NCBI RefSeq assembly: GCF_011043735.1 | Contig: NZ_JAAKGV010000017.1 | Location: 124,001-188,000 of the forward strand | Source: Methylobacterium sp. DB0501 | GTDB lineage: Bacteria > Pseudomonadota > Alphaproteobacteria > Rhizobiales > Beijerinckiaceae | DNA length: 64,000 nucleotides | Reading direction: 5' to 3' | Shown: positions 1 through 9,386 of the stretch, piece by piece | Position numbering within the stretch: position 1 is the stretch's first letter | How the letters are laid out: every line of letters starts with the position of its first letter | The notes under the pieces: generated by a model | Seen by the model: the letters and a program-made list of their open reading frames with translations, nothing else | What the model was told of the DNA's origin: nothing | Database searches by the model: none | Made by a program: the position numbers and the translations under genes

Positions 1-690
1 GGCGACGAGGCCGCCGAGGGCGATCTGCACCAGCACCAGCGCCATCAGGGCGAGCGCCGTGCCGGAGACACGCGCCGGCACCGCCTCGTCGCGCCGCCGG
101 TCGAGGCCGGAGGCGAGCCAGACGAGGCCGGCATAGATCGCACTCGCCAGCGTCAGGTGCAGGGCGAGCTTGACCGGAGCCACCGCCGTCATGCCCGGCT
201 GCAGGCCGGAGGCGACCATGATCCAGCCGACCGCCCCCTGCAGGCCGCCGAGGAGGCCGAGGCCGAGGAGGCTGACGGACAGGCGCCGGTCGAGCTGGCC
301 GCGCCACCAGAAGAACAGCAGCGGCAGGAAGAAGGCGAAGCCGATCAGGCGGCCGAGCAGCCGGTGGCCCCATTCCCAACCATAGATGAACTGGAATTCC
401 GACAGGGTCATGCCCTGGTTGAGCAGCCGGTATTGCGGCGTCGCCTGGTACTTGGCGAATTCCTCTGCCCAGGCTTGTCCCGAGAGCGGCGGGATCGCGC
501 CGGTGACGGGCTTCCACTCGGTGATCGACAGGCCGGAGCCGGTCAGCCGCGTCGCGCCGCCCACCGCCACCATCGCCACCACCAGGGCGGCCATGACGAA
601 GAGCCAGGTCCGCACCGCGCGGCGGGGCCGGGGGGCCGCCGCGACGGAGGCCGCGGGGCGTGCGAGGCTGAGGGTGGAGGTGCTGCTCAT
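1..690 (-). CDS. ctaA: Heme A synthase CtaA/COX15 (C-terminus beyond window edge)
   Basis: Inner-membrane heme A synthase, which oxidises a methyl group of heme O to make heme A for aa3-type cytochrome oxidases. The frame is open from the window edge to an ATG at 688-690, giving the first 230 residues; family members are about 340-370 aa, so the C-terminal third is missing. Visible are a first TM helix (about 28-46), the loop motif [10 protein letters not shown] (50-59), the EWGHR motif with the likely haem-ligand His109, two more hydrophobic stretches and a [10 protein letters not shown] segment at the edge. The family call rests on these motifs and is firm. No other cta gene is in view. The convergent space to anmK is about 100 bases. 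Confidence 0.93.
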   Translation of the reverse strand, partial: MSSTSTLSLARPAASVAAAPRPRRAVRTWLFVMAALVVAMVAVGGATRLTGSGLSITEWKPVTGAIPPLSGQAWAEEFAKYQATPQYRLLNQGMTLSEFQFIYGWEWGHRLLGRLIGFAFFLPLLFFWWRGQLDRRLSVSLLGLGLLGGLQGAVGWIMVASGLQPGMTAVAPVKLALHLTLASAIYAGLVWLASGLDRRRDEAVPARVSGTALALMALVLVQIALGGLVA

Positions 691-788
691 GCGCGCCCGC
701 TTAGCGGCGGGGACGGGGTCCGTGCAACGTCCTGCGGTGCCGCACCGGACAGGCGCGCGCGCCGTCGCGCCGTCCCGGCGCGACGGGG

Positions 789-1928
789 TCACTCGTCCGG
801 CCGTGCCAGCACCCCGCCGCCGATCGCCTCCCGCACGCCGGTCGTCGACGGGAAGGTAATCGGCAGCCCCTCGACCGAGCGCACCGCCAGGTAGGCGAAG
901 GCCTGGGCTTCCAGGAAGGCGGAGGACCAGCCGATCGCGTCGGCGGTCGTGATCTCGGCGCGCAGGTGGTAGTTGAGCTGGCGCAGCAACTCGCCATTGC
1001 GGGCGCCGCCGCCGGCGACGATCCAGCGGACCGGCGGGTCGGAGGCGTGGTCGAGGGCGCGGGCGACGGCCCGCGCCGTGAAGGCGGTGAGCGTCGCGGC
1101 GCCGTCCTCGGTCGAGAGCTGGCCGGCGAGCTTGTGCGAGAACCAGTTGCGGTCGAGCGACTTCGGCGGCCGGCGCGAGAAGAACGGGTGGATCAGGAGC
1201 CAGGCCAGCAGCGGCTCGTCGGGCCGGCCGCGGGCGGCGGTGCGGCCGTTGTCGTCCAGCGCGTGGCCGGTGCGCTCGCGCATCCAGTCGTCGATCAGCG
1301 CGTTGCCGGGGCCGGTATCGAAGGCGAGGATGCGGCCGTCCCGGGCGATCAGGGTGGCATTGGCCACGCCCCCGATATTGAGGATGCCGAGGCTCTCGGT
1401 GAAGCCCGAGGCCTGGGCCAGCGCCCGGTGGAAGACCGGCACCAGCGGCGCCCCCTGCCCGCCCGCCTCGATGTCGGCGTGGCGCAGGTCCGACACCACC
1501 TTGATGCCGAGGCGGCGGCTCAAGTCCCGTCCGTCGCCGATCTGCACGCTCATCTTCTGGTCGGGCCGGTGCACCACGGTCTGGCCGTGGAAGCCGATCA
1601 CGTCGATCTCGGCGGGGGTCAGGCCGTTCTCGGCCAGGAAATTCTCCACCGCCTCGGCGTGCAGCCGCGTCACCAGCTCCTCGGCCGCGCCCAGGCAGCC
1701 CGGCCGCTCGCTGCGCTCGGTCACGGCTTCCGCATCGACGAGGGCCTGGCGCAGCAGCGCCCGGTCGTCGTCGGAATAGGCGCGGTAGCCCGTCGGCCCC
1801 AGGGGCTCGAGGTAGCCGTTATGGCTGCGCTCGACCCGGATCGTCTCGCCGTCGGTCTCGATGAGCGCGACGTCGACGCCGTCGAGGGAGGTGCCGCTCA
1901 TCAGCCCGATCGCCCGCCGCATCGTCAT
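789..1928 (-). CDS. anmK: Anhydro-N-acetylmuramic acid kinase
   Basis: Cytoplasmic kinase that cleaves and phosphorylates 1,6-anhydro-MurNAc to MurNAc-6-phosphate during peptidoglycan recycling. The 379-residue length is normal. Family motifs in order are [10 protein letters not shown] (about 10-19), [11 protein letters not shown] with the nucleotide/sugar-binding residues, [11 protein letters not shown] in the middle, and [12 protein letters not shown] near the C-terminus, as in the ASKHA fold. Start ATG at 1928. It diverges from tyrS with 138 bases between the start codons, an arrangement I recall as common in Hyphomicrobiales. No muramic-acid-6-phosphate etherase gene lies next to it here. 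Confidence 0.95.
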   Translation of the reverse strand: MTMRRAIGLMSGTSLDGVDVALIETDGETIRVERSHNGYLEPLGPTGYRAYSDDDRALLRQALVDAEAVTERSERPGCLGAAEELVTRLHAEAVENFLAENGLTPAEIDVIGFHGQTVVHRPDQKMSVQIGDGRDLSRRLGIKVVSDLRHADIEAGGQGAPLVPVFHRALAQASGFTESLGILNIGGVANATLIARDGRILAFDTGPGNALIDDWMRERTGHALDDNGRTAARGRPDEPLLAWLLIHPFFSRRPPKSLDRNWFSHKLAGQLSTEDGAATLTAFTARAVARALDHASDPPVRWIVAGGGARNGELLRQLNYHLRAEITTADAIGWSSAFLEAQAFAYLAVRSVEGLPITFPSTTGVREAIGGGVLARPDE

Positions 1929-2066
1929 GCCGAATCGCCCCCGTGCCTTTCGGGGCCGGCTTTGCTATGGACCGACCCGTTCCGAATCCGACGGAGCTAG
2001 CATGGCGGCGCCGCGCTGTCGCCGAGCCCACGGCAGATTGCCTTCACGAGACTGATCGAGAGTTCC

Positions 2067-3341
2067 ATGGCCGCGCCCACCGACTTCGCGCCGCGTTCCG
2101 ACTTCCTCCGCGTCCTCCTGGAGCGCGGCTACGTCCACCAATGCTCCGATTTCGCGGGCGTGGACGAGGCCGCCCGCGAGGGCCGGCTGACGGCCTATGT
2201 CGGCTACGATTGCACGGCGCCGTCGCTGCATATCGGCCACCTGCTGTCGATCATGATGCTGCACTGGCTCCAGGCGACCGGCGGCAAGCCGGTGGCGCTG
2301 ATGGGCGGCGGCACCACGCGCGTCGGCGACCCGTCGGGCCGCGACGAGAGCCGCAAGATCCTGACTCTCGACCAGATCGAGGCCAACAAGGCCGAGATCG
2401 GCAAGACCTTCTCGCGCTTCCTCGATTTCGGCACCGGCGCCAACGCGGCGCTGATGGCCGACAACGCCGAGTGGCTGACCACGCTCAACTACATCGAGAT
2501 GCTGCGCGAGATCGGCCGGCACTTCTCGGTCAACCGGATGCTGTCGATGGACAGCGTGCGGCTGCGGCTGGAGCGCGATCAGGAACTGTCGTTCCTGGAA
2601 TTCAACTACATGATCCTGCAGGCCTACGACTTCGCCGAGCTGAACCGCCGCTACGGCGTGACGCTGCAGATGGGTGGCTCGGACCAGTGGGGCAACATCG
2701 TCACCGGCATCGATCTCGGCCGGCGCCTCGGCACGCCGCAGCTCCACGCCCTGACCTGCCCGCTGATGACGACGGCGTCGGGCGCCAAGATGGGCAAGAC
2801 GGCCTCGGGCGCGGTCTGGCTCAACCCGGACATGCTGAGCCCCTACGATTACTGGCAGTTCTGGCGCAACACCGAGGATGCCGATGTCGGCCGCTTCCTG
2901 CGCCTGTTCACCCTGATGCCCCTCGCCGAGGTGGCGCGGCTCGAGAGCTTGGGCGGCCAGGAGATCAACGAAGCCAAGAAGGTGCTGGCGACCGAGGCTA
3001 CCGCCCTCCTCCACGGCCGCGAGGCGGCGGATGCCGCCGCCGAGACCGCGCGGCGCACCTTCGAGGAAGGCGCGCTCGCCCAGAGCCTGCCGACCGTCGA
3101 GGTGCCCCGCGCCGCGATCGAGGCGGGCTTGGGCGTGCTCTCGGCCTTCGGGCCGGATCACGCGGCCCTCGTCCCCTCGACCAGCGAGGCGCGCCGGCAG
3201 GTCAAGAGCGGTGGGCTCAAGGTCAACGACGCGCCGGTCACCGACGAGCGCGCGGTGATCGGCGCCGGCGACGTGACCCCGGAGGGCGTGGTGAAGCTGT
3301 CCTTCGGCCGCAAGAAGCACGTGCTGCTGCGGGTGGTGTAG
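2067..3341 (+). CDS. tyrS: Tyrosyl-tRNA synthetase
   Basis: Class Ic aminoacyl-tRNA synthetase charging tRNA-Tyr. The 424-residue protein has the HIGH signature (residues 55-58), the second ATP-binding signature in the form KMGKT (241-245), the tyrosine-binding stretch QAYDF and GGSDQWGNI, and a C-terminal S4 RNA-binding domain from about residue 350 ([14 protein letters not shown]). The length and complete domain set indicate a single intact housekeeping copy. ATG start at 2067, preceded by a weak GAG ribosome-binding site. Two strong hairpins follow the stop. Confidence 0.97.
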   Translation: MAAPTDFAPRSDFLRVLLERGYVHQCSDFAGVDEAAREGRLTAYVGYDCTAPSLHIGHLLSIMMLHWLQATGGKPVALMGGGTTRVGDPSGRDESRKILTLDQIEANKAEIGKTFSRFLDFGTGANAALMADNAEWLTTLNYIEMLREIGRHFSVNRMLSMDSVRLRLERDQELSFLEFNYMILQAYDFAELNRRYGVTLQMGGSDQWGNIVTGIDLGRRLGTPQLHALTCPLMTTASGAKMGKTASGAVWLNPDMLSPYDYWQFWRNTEDADVGRFLRLFTLMPLAEVARLESLGGQEINEAKKVLATEATALLHGREAADAAAETARRTFEEGALAQSLPTVEVPRAAIEAGLGVLSAFGPDHAALVPSTSEARRQVKSGGLKVNDAPVTDERAVIGAGDVTPEGVVKLSFGRKKHVLLRVV

Positions 3342-3408
3342 GACGTCTGGCCGCTCGCTTCGGCGGGCGGCGCCTCACGTGAAATCGATCGTCCAGGGCC
3401 TGCGAGAA

Positions 3409-3438
3409 AACCCTCCCCCTCTGCTGCGGGGGAGGGTT
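3409..3438 (-). terminator. Hairpin terminator after the small gene at 3562
   Basis: Perfect 11-bp inverted repeat (3409-3419 with 3428-3438, 8-base loop). On the minus strand the stem ends in TTTTCTC, so it best terminates the small secreted-protein gene whose stop is at 3562. It may also stop tyrS from the other side. Confidence 0.7.
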
Positions 3439-3455
3439 CGTTCGCGCCGCGAGAA

Positions 3456-3488
3456 AAGCCCCGCCGTGGCGGGGGCCGGGCGGGGCTT
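3456..3488 (-). terminator. Second hairpin terminator between tyrS and the small minus gene
   Basis: Ten-base GC-rich arms at 3456-3465 and 3479-3488, flanked on the left by AAAA, which reads TTTT on the minus strand. With the 3409 hairpin it forms a tandem pair in the 220-base convergent gap. Confidence 0.6.
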
Positions 3489-3561
3489 GAGAGTCGAGGT
3501 CCAGAGGCCGCAACCCTACAACCGCCCCGGGAGCCGGAGCATCCTCCGTTTGCAGGACGAA

Positions 3562-3858
3562 TCAGGCGTGCGGGCGGGCCCGGCGCCGGGGCGTGACCCG
3601 GGCCGTCGCGGCGGGCGCGCAACGCTGCCAGCCCCAATGATCGTAGGCGGTCGTGGCGCGCGCTTCGCACCAGCCCTGGCGGCGCAACGTCGTGGCGTAG
3701 CGGTCGCGGTCCTCGCAGGCCTGGTCGGCCAGCGGCGAGACCGGCAGGGCGCAGGCGGCATCGGCGCGCTGCCAGCGCGCGACGAGATCGTCGGCCGCGG
3801 CGGGAGCGGCGCCCGCGGCGATGAGCGCGGCGATGAGGATGGGGCGCAGGGGCGGCAT
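3562..3858 (-). CDS. Small secreted cysteine-containing protein, unknown function
   Basis: 98-residue protein that I do not recognise as a named family. The N-terminus is a clear Sec signal peptide (about 1-22: Pro/Leu-rich start, Ala-rich hydrophobic core, AAA-D cleavage-like site). The mature part has four cysteines (about 36, 48, 63, 80) spaced as for two disulfides and the aromatic run YDHWGWQRC, then a basic Arg-rich tail. The longer open frame to 4776 is a shadow of the DedA-like gene, so the ATG at 3858 is chosen because the signal peptide begins there. Probably periplasmic. Confidence 0.7.
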   Translation of the reverse strand: MPPLRPILIAALIAAGAAPAAADDLVARWQRADAACALPVSPLADQACEDRDRYATTLRRQGWCEARATTAYDHWGWQRCAPAATARVTPRRRARPHA

Positions 3859-4182
3859 CACGCGGGGCCTCGGTGAAACTCGATGCGGACACTCGACGCG
3901 ATCGATGAACGACGGTCGTTTCGGGGATCGGACGGATTCGCGCAGTTTCGTCAAGCAGAAACCCGCTTTCGCGCAAGGGCTTAATCCTTTCGGCCGAGTC
4001 ATGGCGCCGGTCCGGACTGTCTCCGTACCCGGGCTTCGACGATCGGCCGTACGTTCTGCTTCGCGCACGCCTTCGTTTCGGGGGCGGTCGTCCGTTCGGC
4101 GCTGTGGCCGCCGATGCTCTCGCCAGCGCCGCAATCCTGTGCTCAAAGAGCCCCACCTCATCAGACGGGCTCTCCCAGACCA
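3859..4182. other. Divergent intergenic region with a small palindrome
   Basis: 324 bases between two divergent genes. No convincing ORF by codon use. It holds a 13-base inverted repeat with 6-base arms (AACGAC / GTCGTT, 3908-3920) directly after ATCGAT, which could be a regulator site. It also contains the less GC-rich TTAATCC stretch near 3980. No RNA gene is recognised. Confidence 0.4.
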
Positions 4183-4764
4183 ATGCTGCGCCGCCTCTAC
4201 GAGTGGATCCTCGCGCTCGCCGCGCGCCCCTCGGCCCCCTACGCGCTCGGCGCGGTCTCCTTCGCCGAGAGCTCGTTCTTCCCGATCCCGCCGGACGTGA
4301 TGCTGGTGCCGATGGCGGTGACCCGGCCGGAGAAGGCCTGGACCTACGCGCTGATCGCGACGCTGACCTCGGTGGCGGGTGGGGTCGCCGGCTACGCCAT
4401 CGGGGCGCTGCTCTACGATTCGCTCGGCGCCTGGCTGTTCCACCTCTACGGGCTCGACAAGGGCGCCGACTCCTTCCGGGAGGCCTACGCGCATTACGGC
4501 CACTGGGTGATCCTGCTCAAGGGCCTCACCCCGATCCCCTACAAGCTCGTCACCATCACGTCGGGCTTCGCCGGCTACGACCTGTTCTGGTTCGTGGTGT
4601 TGTCGCTGATCACCCGGGGTCTGCGCTTCTTCATCCTGGCGGGCCTCGTCGGCCGCTACGGCGTCGGCATCCGCACCGTGCTCGACCGGCACCTGAACGC
4701 CGTGGCGGCGGTGTTCGGGGCGGTCTGCGTGCTCGGCTTCGTCGGATTCCGCTACCTGTTCTGA
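4183..4764 (+). CDS. DedA/VTT-family membrane protein (YqaA-like)
   Basis: 193-residue polytopic inner-membrane protein of the SNARE-associated/VTT (DedA) superfamily, closest in pattern to YqaA. Visible are the re-entrant loop FAESSFFPIPPDVMLVPM (about 22-39), a GGVAGYAIG helix, the second Pro-containing loop KGLTPIPYKLVTI, and two further helices. DedA members take part in lipid flipping and envelope homeostasis; the substrate here is unknown. The ATG at 4183 is preferred over 4114 because the family N-terminus begins with the LRRLYEW segment. Ten bases before dsbB, so they probably form one operon. Confidence 0.85.
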   Translation: MLRRLYEWILALAARPSAPYALGAVSFAESSFFPIPPDVMLVPMAVTRPEKAWTYALIATLTSVAGGVAGYAIGALLYDSLGAWLFHLYGLDKGADSFREAYAHYGHWVILLKGLTPIPYKLVTITSGFAGYDLFWFVVLSLITRGLRFFILAGLVGRYGVGIRTVLDRHLNAVAAVFGAVCVLGFVGFRYLF

Positions 4765-4774
4765 AGGCACGTCC

Positions 4775-5314
4775 ATGGCCCAGGCCTTTCCGGCTCATGC
4801 CCTTCCGGCTCACGTCCTCGTCCGGCGCCTCACCGCGCCCCGGCCGGCGGCCCTGCTGCTCCTCGTCGGCGCCGCCGCCACGGTGGGCGGTGCGCTGATC
4901 TTCCAGCACGGCCTCGGCTACGTGCCGTGCAAGCTCTGCCTGACCGAGCGTCAGCCCTACTACCTCGCCCTGCCGCTGCTCGCCGCCGCCCTTCTCCTGC
5001 CGCGCCGCCTCTCGGGCGCGCTGCTCGGGCTTGTGGCGATCGTCTTCCTGGTCGGGGCCGGGCTCGGGGCCTACCATGCCGGAGCCGAGTGGGGGTTCTG
5101 GCCCGGCCCGAGCGATTGCGGCGGCGGTGCCGGACCCGCGCCGGCCGGCGTCAACGACTTCCTGAAATCCCTCGAAGCCACCCGCCCGGTCGACTGCACG
5201 GCCGCCGCCTGGCGCTTCCTCGGAATCTCGCTCGCCGGCTACAACGCCCTGATCTCGCTCGCCCTAGCGGCCCTGGCCGCGACCGCCTCGCTGCGGGCCC
5301 TGCGCGGCCGGTAG
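4775..5314 (+). CDS. dsbB: Disulfide bond formation protein DsbB
   Basis: Inner-membrane quinone-linked thiol oxidase that reoxidises periplasmic DsbA. The 179 residues contain four predicted TM helices. The periplasmic cysteine pairs are the CKLC motif (Cys52 and Cys55, after the first helix, followed by LTERQPYY with the quinone-proximal Arg) and Cys115 and Cys141 in the second loop (SDCGGG and VDC). The spacing of the two pairs matches DsbB. It lies ten bases behind the DedA-like gene. No dsbA is in the window. Confidence 0.92.
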   Translation: MAQAFPAHALPAHVLVRRLTAPRPAALLLLVGAAATVGGALIFQHGLGYVPCKLCLTERQPYYLALPLLAAALLLPRRLSGALLGLVAIVFLVGAGLGAYHAGAEWGFWPGPSDCGGGAGPAPAGVNDFLKSLEATRPVDCTAAAWRFLGISLAGYNALISLALAALAATASLRALRGR

Positions 5315-5422
5315 AGCCTCATCCGGTCGCGGCGCGATCGAAAGTTTTTCGGTCCTCGATCCCGTCGCGTGGGTCTTCGACGCAGCGGGATCCACGTCGT
5401 CGGACAAGGCTCCGAGGGCGGT

Positions 5423-5746
5423 TCAGCGCTTCGGCTTCATCACCGTCGGCTCGGCCAGCAGCGCCGCCAGGCGCTCGGAATCGAGGGCCGGCTCGGGCTT
5501 CGGCTTCTTGGTATCCTTCTTCGGCTCCGGTCTCGGCTCGACCTTCGCCAGACGAGCGACCTTGGCGGCGGGGGGCGCCGGCACGATCGAGCCGGTGGTG
5601 ACCGGCTCGTCGAGGGGCGATGCGGGTTTCGCGACGGCGACGAGCTGCGGCGGCTCGCGGTCGAGCTGCGCCGAGCAGACGGCGCAGACCGCGGCGAAGC
5701 CGAGGCTCGCGATCGCCGCGAGGGTGAGGTTGGTACGCAGGGACAC
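5423..5746 (-). CDS. Hypothetical membrane-anchored Pro/Lys-rich protein
   Basis: 107-residue protein of unknown function. A GTG start at 5746 opens a hydrophobic N-terminal segment (about 8-26) with two cysteines near its end, then a low-complexity Pro/Ala/Lys/Glu-rich region including a DEPVTTGSI stretch and a Lys-Pro run. It looks like a signal-anchored or secreted protein with a disordered exported part. The neighbours (dsbB convergent, a small membrane protein divergent) give no functional clue. Coding status is supported by third-position GC and the signal-like start only. Confidence 0.55.
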   Translation of the reverse strand: MSLRTNLTLAAIASLGFAAVCAVCSAQLDREPPQLVAVAKPASPLDEPVTTGSIVPAPPAAKVARLAKVEPRPEPKKDTKKPKPEPALDSERLAALLAEPTVMKPKR

Positions 5747-5915
5747 GGCCGGGTACTCAGGAACGGTTGACCACGGCCGAGACTAGGCGCTGACACCTAA
5801 GAAAGAGTCTCACCCGGCTTTCCACAATGTCGTTCAGGATCCGCACACCATGGCGGCGGGTCGGACGAACCGGCCCGGCTTTGACGCATTCCTCCCGGCA
5901 TGCGGGAGCCAGACG

Positions 5916-6197
5916 ATGTTCTTCACCCTGACGGCGGCGATCGGCGGCAGCCTGACGGCGGCGACCTTCCTGATCGAGGACGGTCCGGCCGCCGCCGGAC
6001 TCGCCGCCCTGACGGTCGGCCTGGTGAGCGCGGCGCTCGCCGCAATCCTCGTCGTTCGGATCGACCGACGGGCGGGCGCGCGGGGCTCCGAGCCGACGAC
6101 CGGCGACGTCCCGCGCCTGGCGCGCCGACGCCTCGGGAGGTCCTATCCGCCCCATCACCCCCGGCCGGGGGCCGCGCGGTTCGCCTCAGCCCGGTGA
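5916..6197 (+). CDS. Small membrane protein, unknown
   Basis: A 93-residue reading (ATG 5916) with two closely spaced hydrophobic helices (about 1-18 and 25-45) joined by a short acidic turn (IEDG), then a basic Arg/Pro-rich tail. The frame can be extended upstream to 5850, but the hydrophobic start argues for 5916. No family recognised. It lies upstream of the antiporter on the same strand, with a 62-base gap to that gene's probable upstream start. The coding call is tentative. Confidence 0.4.
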   Translation: MFFTLTAAIGGSLTAATFLIEDGPAAAGLAALTVGLVSAALAAILVVRIDRRAGARGSEPTTGDVPRLARRRLGRSYPPHHPRPGAARFASAR

Positions 6198-6259
6198 TCC
6201 GTTCGGAACCGGCGTAGCACCCTCCTGTTGACGCTCGCACGACCGGAAGGGGCCGACAG

Positions 6260-8506
6260 ATTACAGCGCGACAGACCGGCCCCGCGGCGCCCTCGTCGCC
6301 CCTCTTCGGCGGGCTGAGGACCGCCCTCCCCGCCCTGGCGTTCGTCGCGAGCGCCGCCACCGCGCAGGCCGCCGGGATCGGCGCGGCCGGCGGCCCGTCC
6401 GAGGTGGTGCTCCTCGTCCAGATCGTGCTGCTCCTCACCGTCGGGCGCCTGCTCGGCGAGGCGATGCTGCGGATCGGCCAGCCGGCGGTGATGGGCCAGC
6501 TCATGGCCGGCATCCTGCTCGGCCCCTCGTTCCTCGGGGCCCTGTGGCCGGAGGCGCAACACTGGCTGTTTCCACCCGGCCGCGACCAGCGGGCGCTCCT
6601 CGACGGCATCGCCCAGCTCGGGATCCTGCTCCTGCTGCTGATGACCGGCATGGAGACCGACCTCGCCCTGGTGCGCAAGGTCCGGCGTGCGGCGCTCAGC
6701 GTCTCGGTCACCGGCGTGGCCGTGCCCTTCGCCTGCGGGTTCCTGCTCGGGTGGTTCCTGCCCGAGGCGATGCTGCCGCATCCGGAGCTTCGCCTCGTCA
6801 CGGCGCTCTTCCTCGGCACCGCCCTCGCGATCTCGTCGGTCAAGATCGTCGCGATGGTGGTGCGCGAGATGAACTTTTTGCGCCGCAACGTCGGGCAGGT
6901 CATCGTCGCCTCGGCGATCATCGACGACACGATCGGCTGGGTGATCATCGCGGTCATCTTCAGCCTGGCCCAGGCCGGTGCCATCGACCTGTGGGCGGTC
7001 GGCCGCAGCCTCGCCGGCACCCTGGTGTTTCTGGCCCTCAGCCTCACGGTCGGGCGCCGCCTGGTCTTCCGGCTGATCCGCTGGGCCAACGACTCGCTGC
7101 GCAGCGAGGCCGCGGTGATCACCGCGATCCTGGTGCTGATGGGGGTGATGGCGCTGATCACGCAAGCCATCGGCGTGCACACGGTGCTGGGGGCCTTCGT
7201 GGCCGGGCTGCTGGTCGGCCAGTCGCCGATCCTGACCCGGCGGATCGACGAGCAGCTGCGCGGCGTCGTCACCGCCCTGTTCGCGCCGATCTTCTTCGGC
7301 CTCGCGGGCCTGAGCGCCGACCTCACCATCCTGCGCGACCCGCACCTGCTGCTGCTCACCCTCGGGCTCATCGCCATCGCGAGCCTGGGCAAGTTCGCGG
7401 GCGCCTTCGCGGGCGGGCGGCTCGGGGGCCTGCGGAGCCCTGAATCCCTGGCGCTCGCCTGCGGCATGAATGCCCGCGGCTCGACCGAGGTGATCGTCGC
7501 CTCGATCGGCCTCGGCATGGGGGCGCTGAGCCAGGACCTGTTCACGATGATCGTCGCGATGGCGCTGATCACCACCCTGGCGATGCCTCCCACCCTGCGC
7601 TGGGCCCTCCACCGCCTGCCGCTCAAGGGCGAGGAGAAGGAGCGGCTGGAGCACGAGGCGGCGGAGGAGCGCGGCTTCGTCGCCAACCTCGAGCGCCTGC
7701 TGGTCGCCGCCGATGACGGGCCGAAGGGGCGCTTCGCCGCCCGGATCGCCGGGCTCGTCGCCGGCTCGCGCGGGATGCCGGTGACGGTGGTCCGGTGGGG
7801 CGAGGCGACGGACGATGCGGTCCTGTCCGGCACGGTGGCGCAGGCGGCGGAAGGCGCGCGGCAGGAAGCCCGGGACCCGGAGACCGGTGCGGTCGAGGTC
7901 ACCGAGCTCGCGCGGCCCGAGCCCGCGGCGGAGGCCGTGCGCGAGGAGGCCGCCAAGGGCTACGACCTCCTGATCGTCGGCATCGACCCGACGGTGGCGC
8001 CGGAGGGCGGCCTCGCCGACGCGGTGGCCGGAGCGGCGGAACGGTTCGACGGTCCCCTCGCGGTGGCGGCGGCGCGGGGCGCCCACCGCGCCGACCCGGA
8101 GCGCGCCGCCCTCTCGGTGCTGGCGGTGGTCGACGGCACCCAGGCCGCCCGCCGCGGCGCCGAGATCGCCGTGACCCTGGCGCGGGGCGCGGGCGCGCCG
8201 CTGACGGTGCTGTTCCTGTCCGAGGGCAACGGGGTCGGGCGCCGTCTCGCCGGACCGCGCCAGAGCGACGCGGTCGCGCTCCGCGAGGTGCTCGATCTCG
8301 CCGAGCAGGCCGGCTTGCGGGTGCGGACTGAACTGCATGCCACCCGGACGCCGGAGCGCGCGATCCTGCGTCAGGCGAGGGCCGGCGATCACGACCTCGT
8401 CGTGATGGGCGTCACCCGCCGCGCCGGCGAGGGGGCGGCGTTCGGGCCGGTGGCGGAGGCGGTGCTGGAGGCTGCCGAAAGGTCGGTGCTGCTTCTGGCA
8501 AGCTGA
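6260..8506 (+). CDS. CPA2-family cation/proton antiporter with C-terminal USP domains
   Basis: Large membrane antiporter of the monovalent cation:proton antiporter-2 type. Numbered from the GTG at 6404, about residues 1-395 hold some twelve helices with typical features (GQLMAGILLGPS, the SAIIDDTIGW motif with paired Asp on the transport helix, GLSADL). Residues about 410-700 form two universal-stress-protein-like domains; the second ends in a GVTRR...FGPVAEAV...SVLLL nucleotide-binding pattern. Upstream of 6404 the frame stays open and encodes a convincing signal-like peptide (TALPALAFVASAATAQA) but has no ATG, GTG or TTG. An ATT at 6260 sits about nine bases behind GGAAGGGG, and a CTG lies at 6314. 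I give 6260 as the outer limit; 6404 is the conservative start. Confidence 0.85.
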   Translation: MTARQTGPAAPSSPLFGGLRTALPALAFVASAATAQAAGIGAAGGPSEVVLLVQIVLLLTVGRLLGEAMLRIGQPAVMGQLMAGILLGPSFLGALWPEAQHWLFPPGRDQRALLDGIAQLGILLLLLMTGMETDLALVRKVRRAALSVSVTGVAVPFACGFLLGWFLPEAMLPHPELRLVTALFLGTALAISSVKIVAMVVREMNFLRRNVGQVIVASAIIDDTIGWVIIAVIFSLAQAGAIDLWAVGRSLAGTLVFLALSLTVGRRLVFRLIRWANDSLRSEAAVITAILVLMGVMALITQAIGVHTVLGAFVAGLLVGQSPILTRRIDEQLRGVVTALFAPIFFGLAGLSADLTILRDPHLLLLTLGLIAIASLGKFAGAFAGGRLGGLRSPESLALACGMNARGSTEVIVASIGLGMGALSQDLFTMIVAMALITTLAMPPTLRWALHRLPLKGEEKERLEHEAAEERGFVANLERLLVAADDGPKGRFAARIAGLVAGSRGMPVTVVRWGEATDDAVLSGTVAQAAEGARQEARDPETGAVEVTELARPEPAAEAVREEAAKGYDLLIVGIDPTVAPEGGLADAVAGAAERFDGPLAVAAARGAHRADPERAALSVLAVVDGTQAARRGAEIAVTLARGAGAPLTVLFLSEGNGVGRRLAGPRQSDAVALREVLDLAEQAGLRVRTELHATRTPERAILRQARAGDHDLVVMGVTRRAGEGAAFGPVAEAVLEAAERSVLLLAS

Positions 8507-8796
8507 CACGCGCACGAGCAATGAGCGCCCTATCGGCGGACCGCTCTGCGCACCGGCCCTGCCACCCTCCTGGCGGTCTTGGCCCGGTCATCCCGGTCCG
8601 GTGATCCTGGCGAGTGTCCCGGGGCCGCGCAGCGGAACCCGGGATCCGCAACGGCGGAGATGCCGGGTGAGGTGAGACGCGCTCAGCCTGTTCCGGAACT
8701 CGTCGGCTGTCATCGACCCCGGGTTCTCGCCTGCGGCGGGCCTCCGGGCTGGCGTGGAGGGATGTCGGCCTGTGCGCCAGTTCGATCGACCGCCCT

Positions 8797-9279
8797 TCAG
8801 TTCCGATCGTCCGGCAAGGCCGGCAGCGGCTGAACCGCGATGCCCTCGTCCAGGAGCGAGCGCGCCTCGGTGAGGCTCGCCTCGCCGTAGATCGCCCGCT
8901 GCTCGGTCTCGCCGTAATGCATCCGCCGCGCCTCGGCCGCGAAGTCCGCGCCGACATGGTCGGCGGTGCGGGCGACGTGCTCGTGCAGGGCGCGGATCAT
9001 CGCGCGCAGTTGCCGCTCGGGCTCGGCGACGAGGCTGACCGGGGCCTCCGCGGGTGCCGCCGGCACGCCCGGCGTCGCAGCGGCGGGCGCCTCGACCGGG
9101 GCCGGCAGGGTCGCGGCACGGCCCAGCGACGGCGCCATGATCCGCTTGGCGACCTTCGGGCTGTCGCAGAACGGACAGGTCACGAGGCCGGCCCGCGCCT
9201 GCTCATCGTAGGAATCGCTCGACGGGAACCAGCTCTCGAAGCTGTGGCCGGAATCGCAGGACAGGGCGTAGCGGATCAT
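8797..9279 (-). CDS. DUF1178 family protein
   Basis: 160-residue cytoplasmic protein of the DUF1178 family, common in alpha- and betaproteobacteria and of unknown function. The N-terminal motif MIRYALSCDSGHSFESWF and the zinc-ribbon-like CPFCDS pair (with the earlier Cys8) are diagnostic. A Pro/Ala-rich linker follows (about 50-85), then the conserved C-terminal helical part with RMHYGETEQRAIYGEAS and a terminal LPALPDDRN. ATG start at 9279. It follows the nitrilase and glutaredoxin genes on the same strand, with a 107-base gap to the nitrilase stop. This grxC/nitrilase/DUF1178 grouping recurs in related genomes as far as I recall. Confidence 0.9.
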   Translation of the reverse strand: MIRYALSCDSGHSFESWFPSSDSYDEQARAGLVTCPFCDSPKVAKRIMAPSLGRAATLPAPVEAPAAATPGVPAAPAEAPVSLVAEPERQLRAMIRALHEHVARTADHVGADFAAEARRMHYGETEQRAIYGEASLTEARSLLDEGIAVQPLPALPDDRN

Positions 9280-9386
9280 GGATCGGGATATCGGTGGTCG
9301 GGCGCGCGGCGGCGAGGTCCGTGCGACGCTGCGGACCTCCGATGACCTGTCCCATGTGGCGGAATTCCGGTCCGCTGAGAAGCGGC

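Noticed and set aside
966-2000. Long plus-strand frame antisense to anmK
   Set aside because: Arg/Gly/Ala-biased shadow of a firm gene; same for most long ORFs opposite or inside identified genes across the window.
3821-4300. 159-residue plus-strand frame before the DedA-like gene
   Set aside because: Arg/Ser-rich and without domain; overlaps the start of the DedA-like gene in another frame.
8507-8796. Small plus-strand ORF 8579-8833
   Set aside because: No ribosome-binding site, signal or helical pattern; the gap of about 290 bases appears non-coding.
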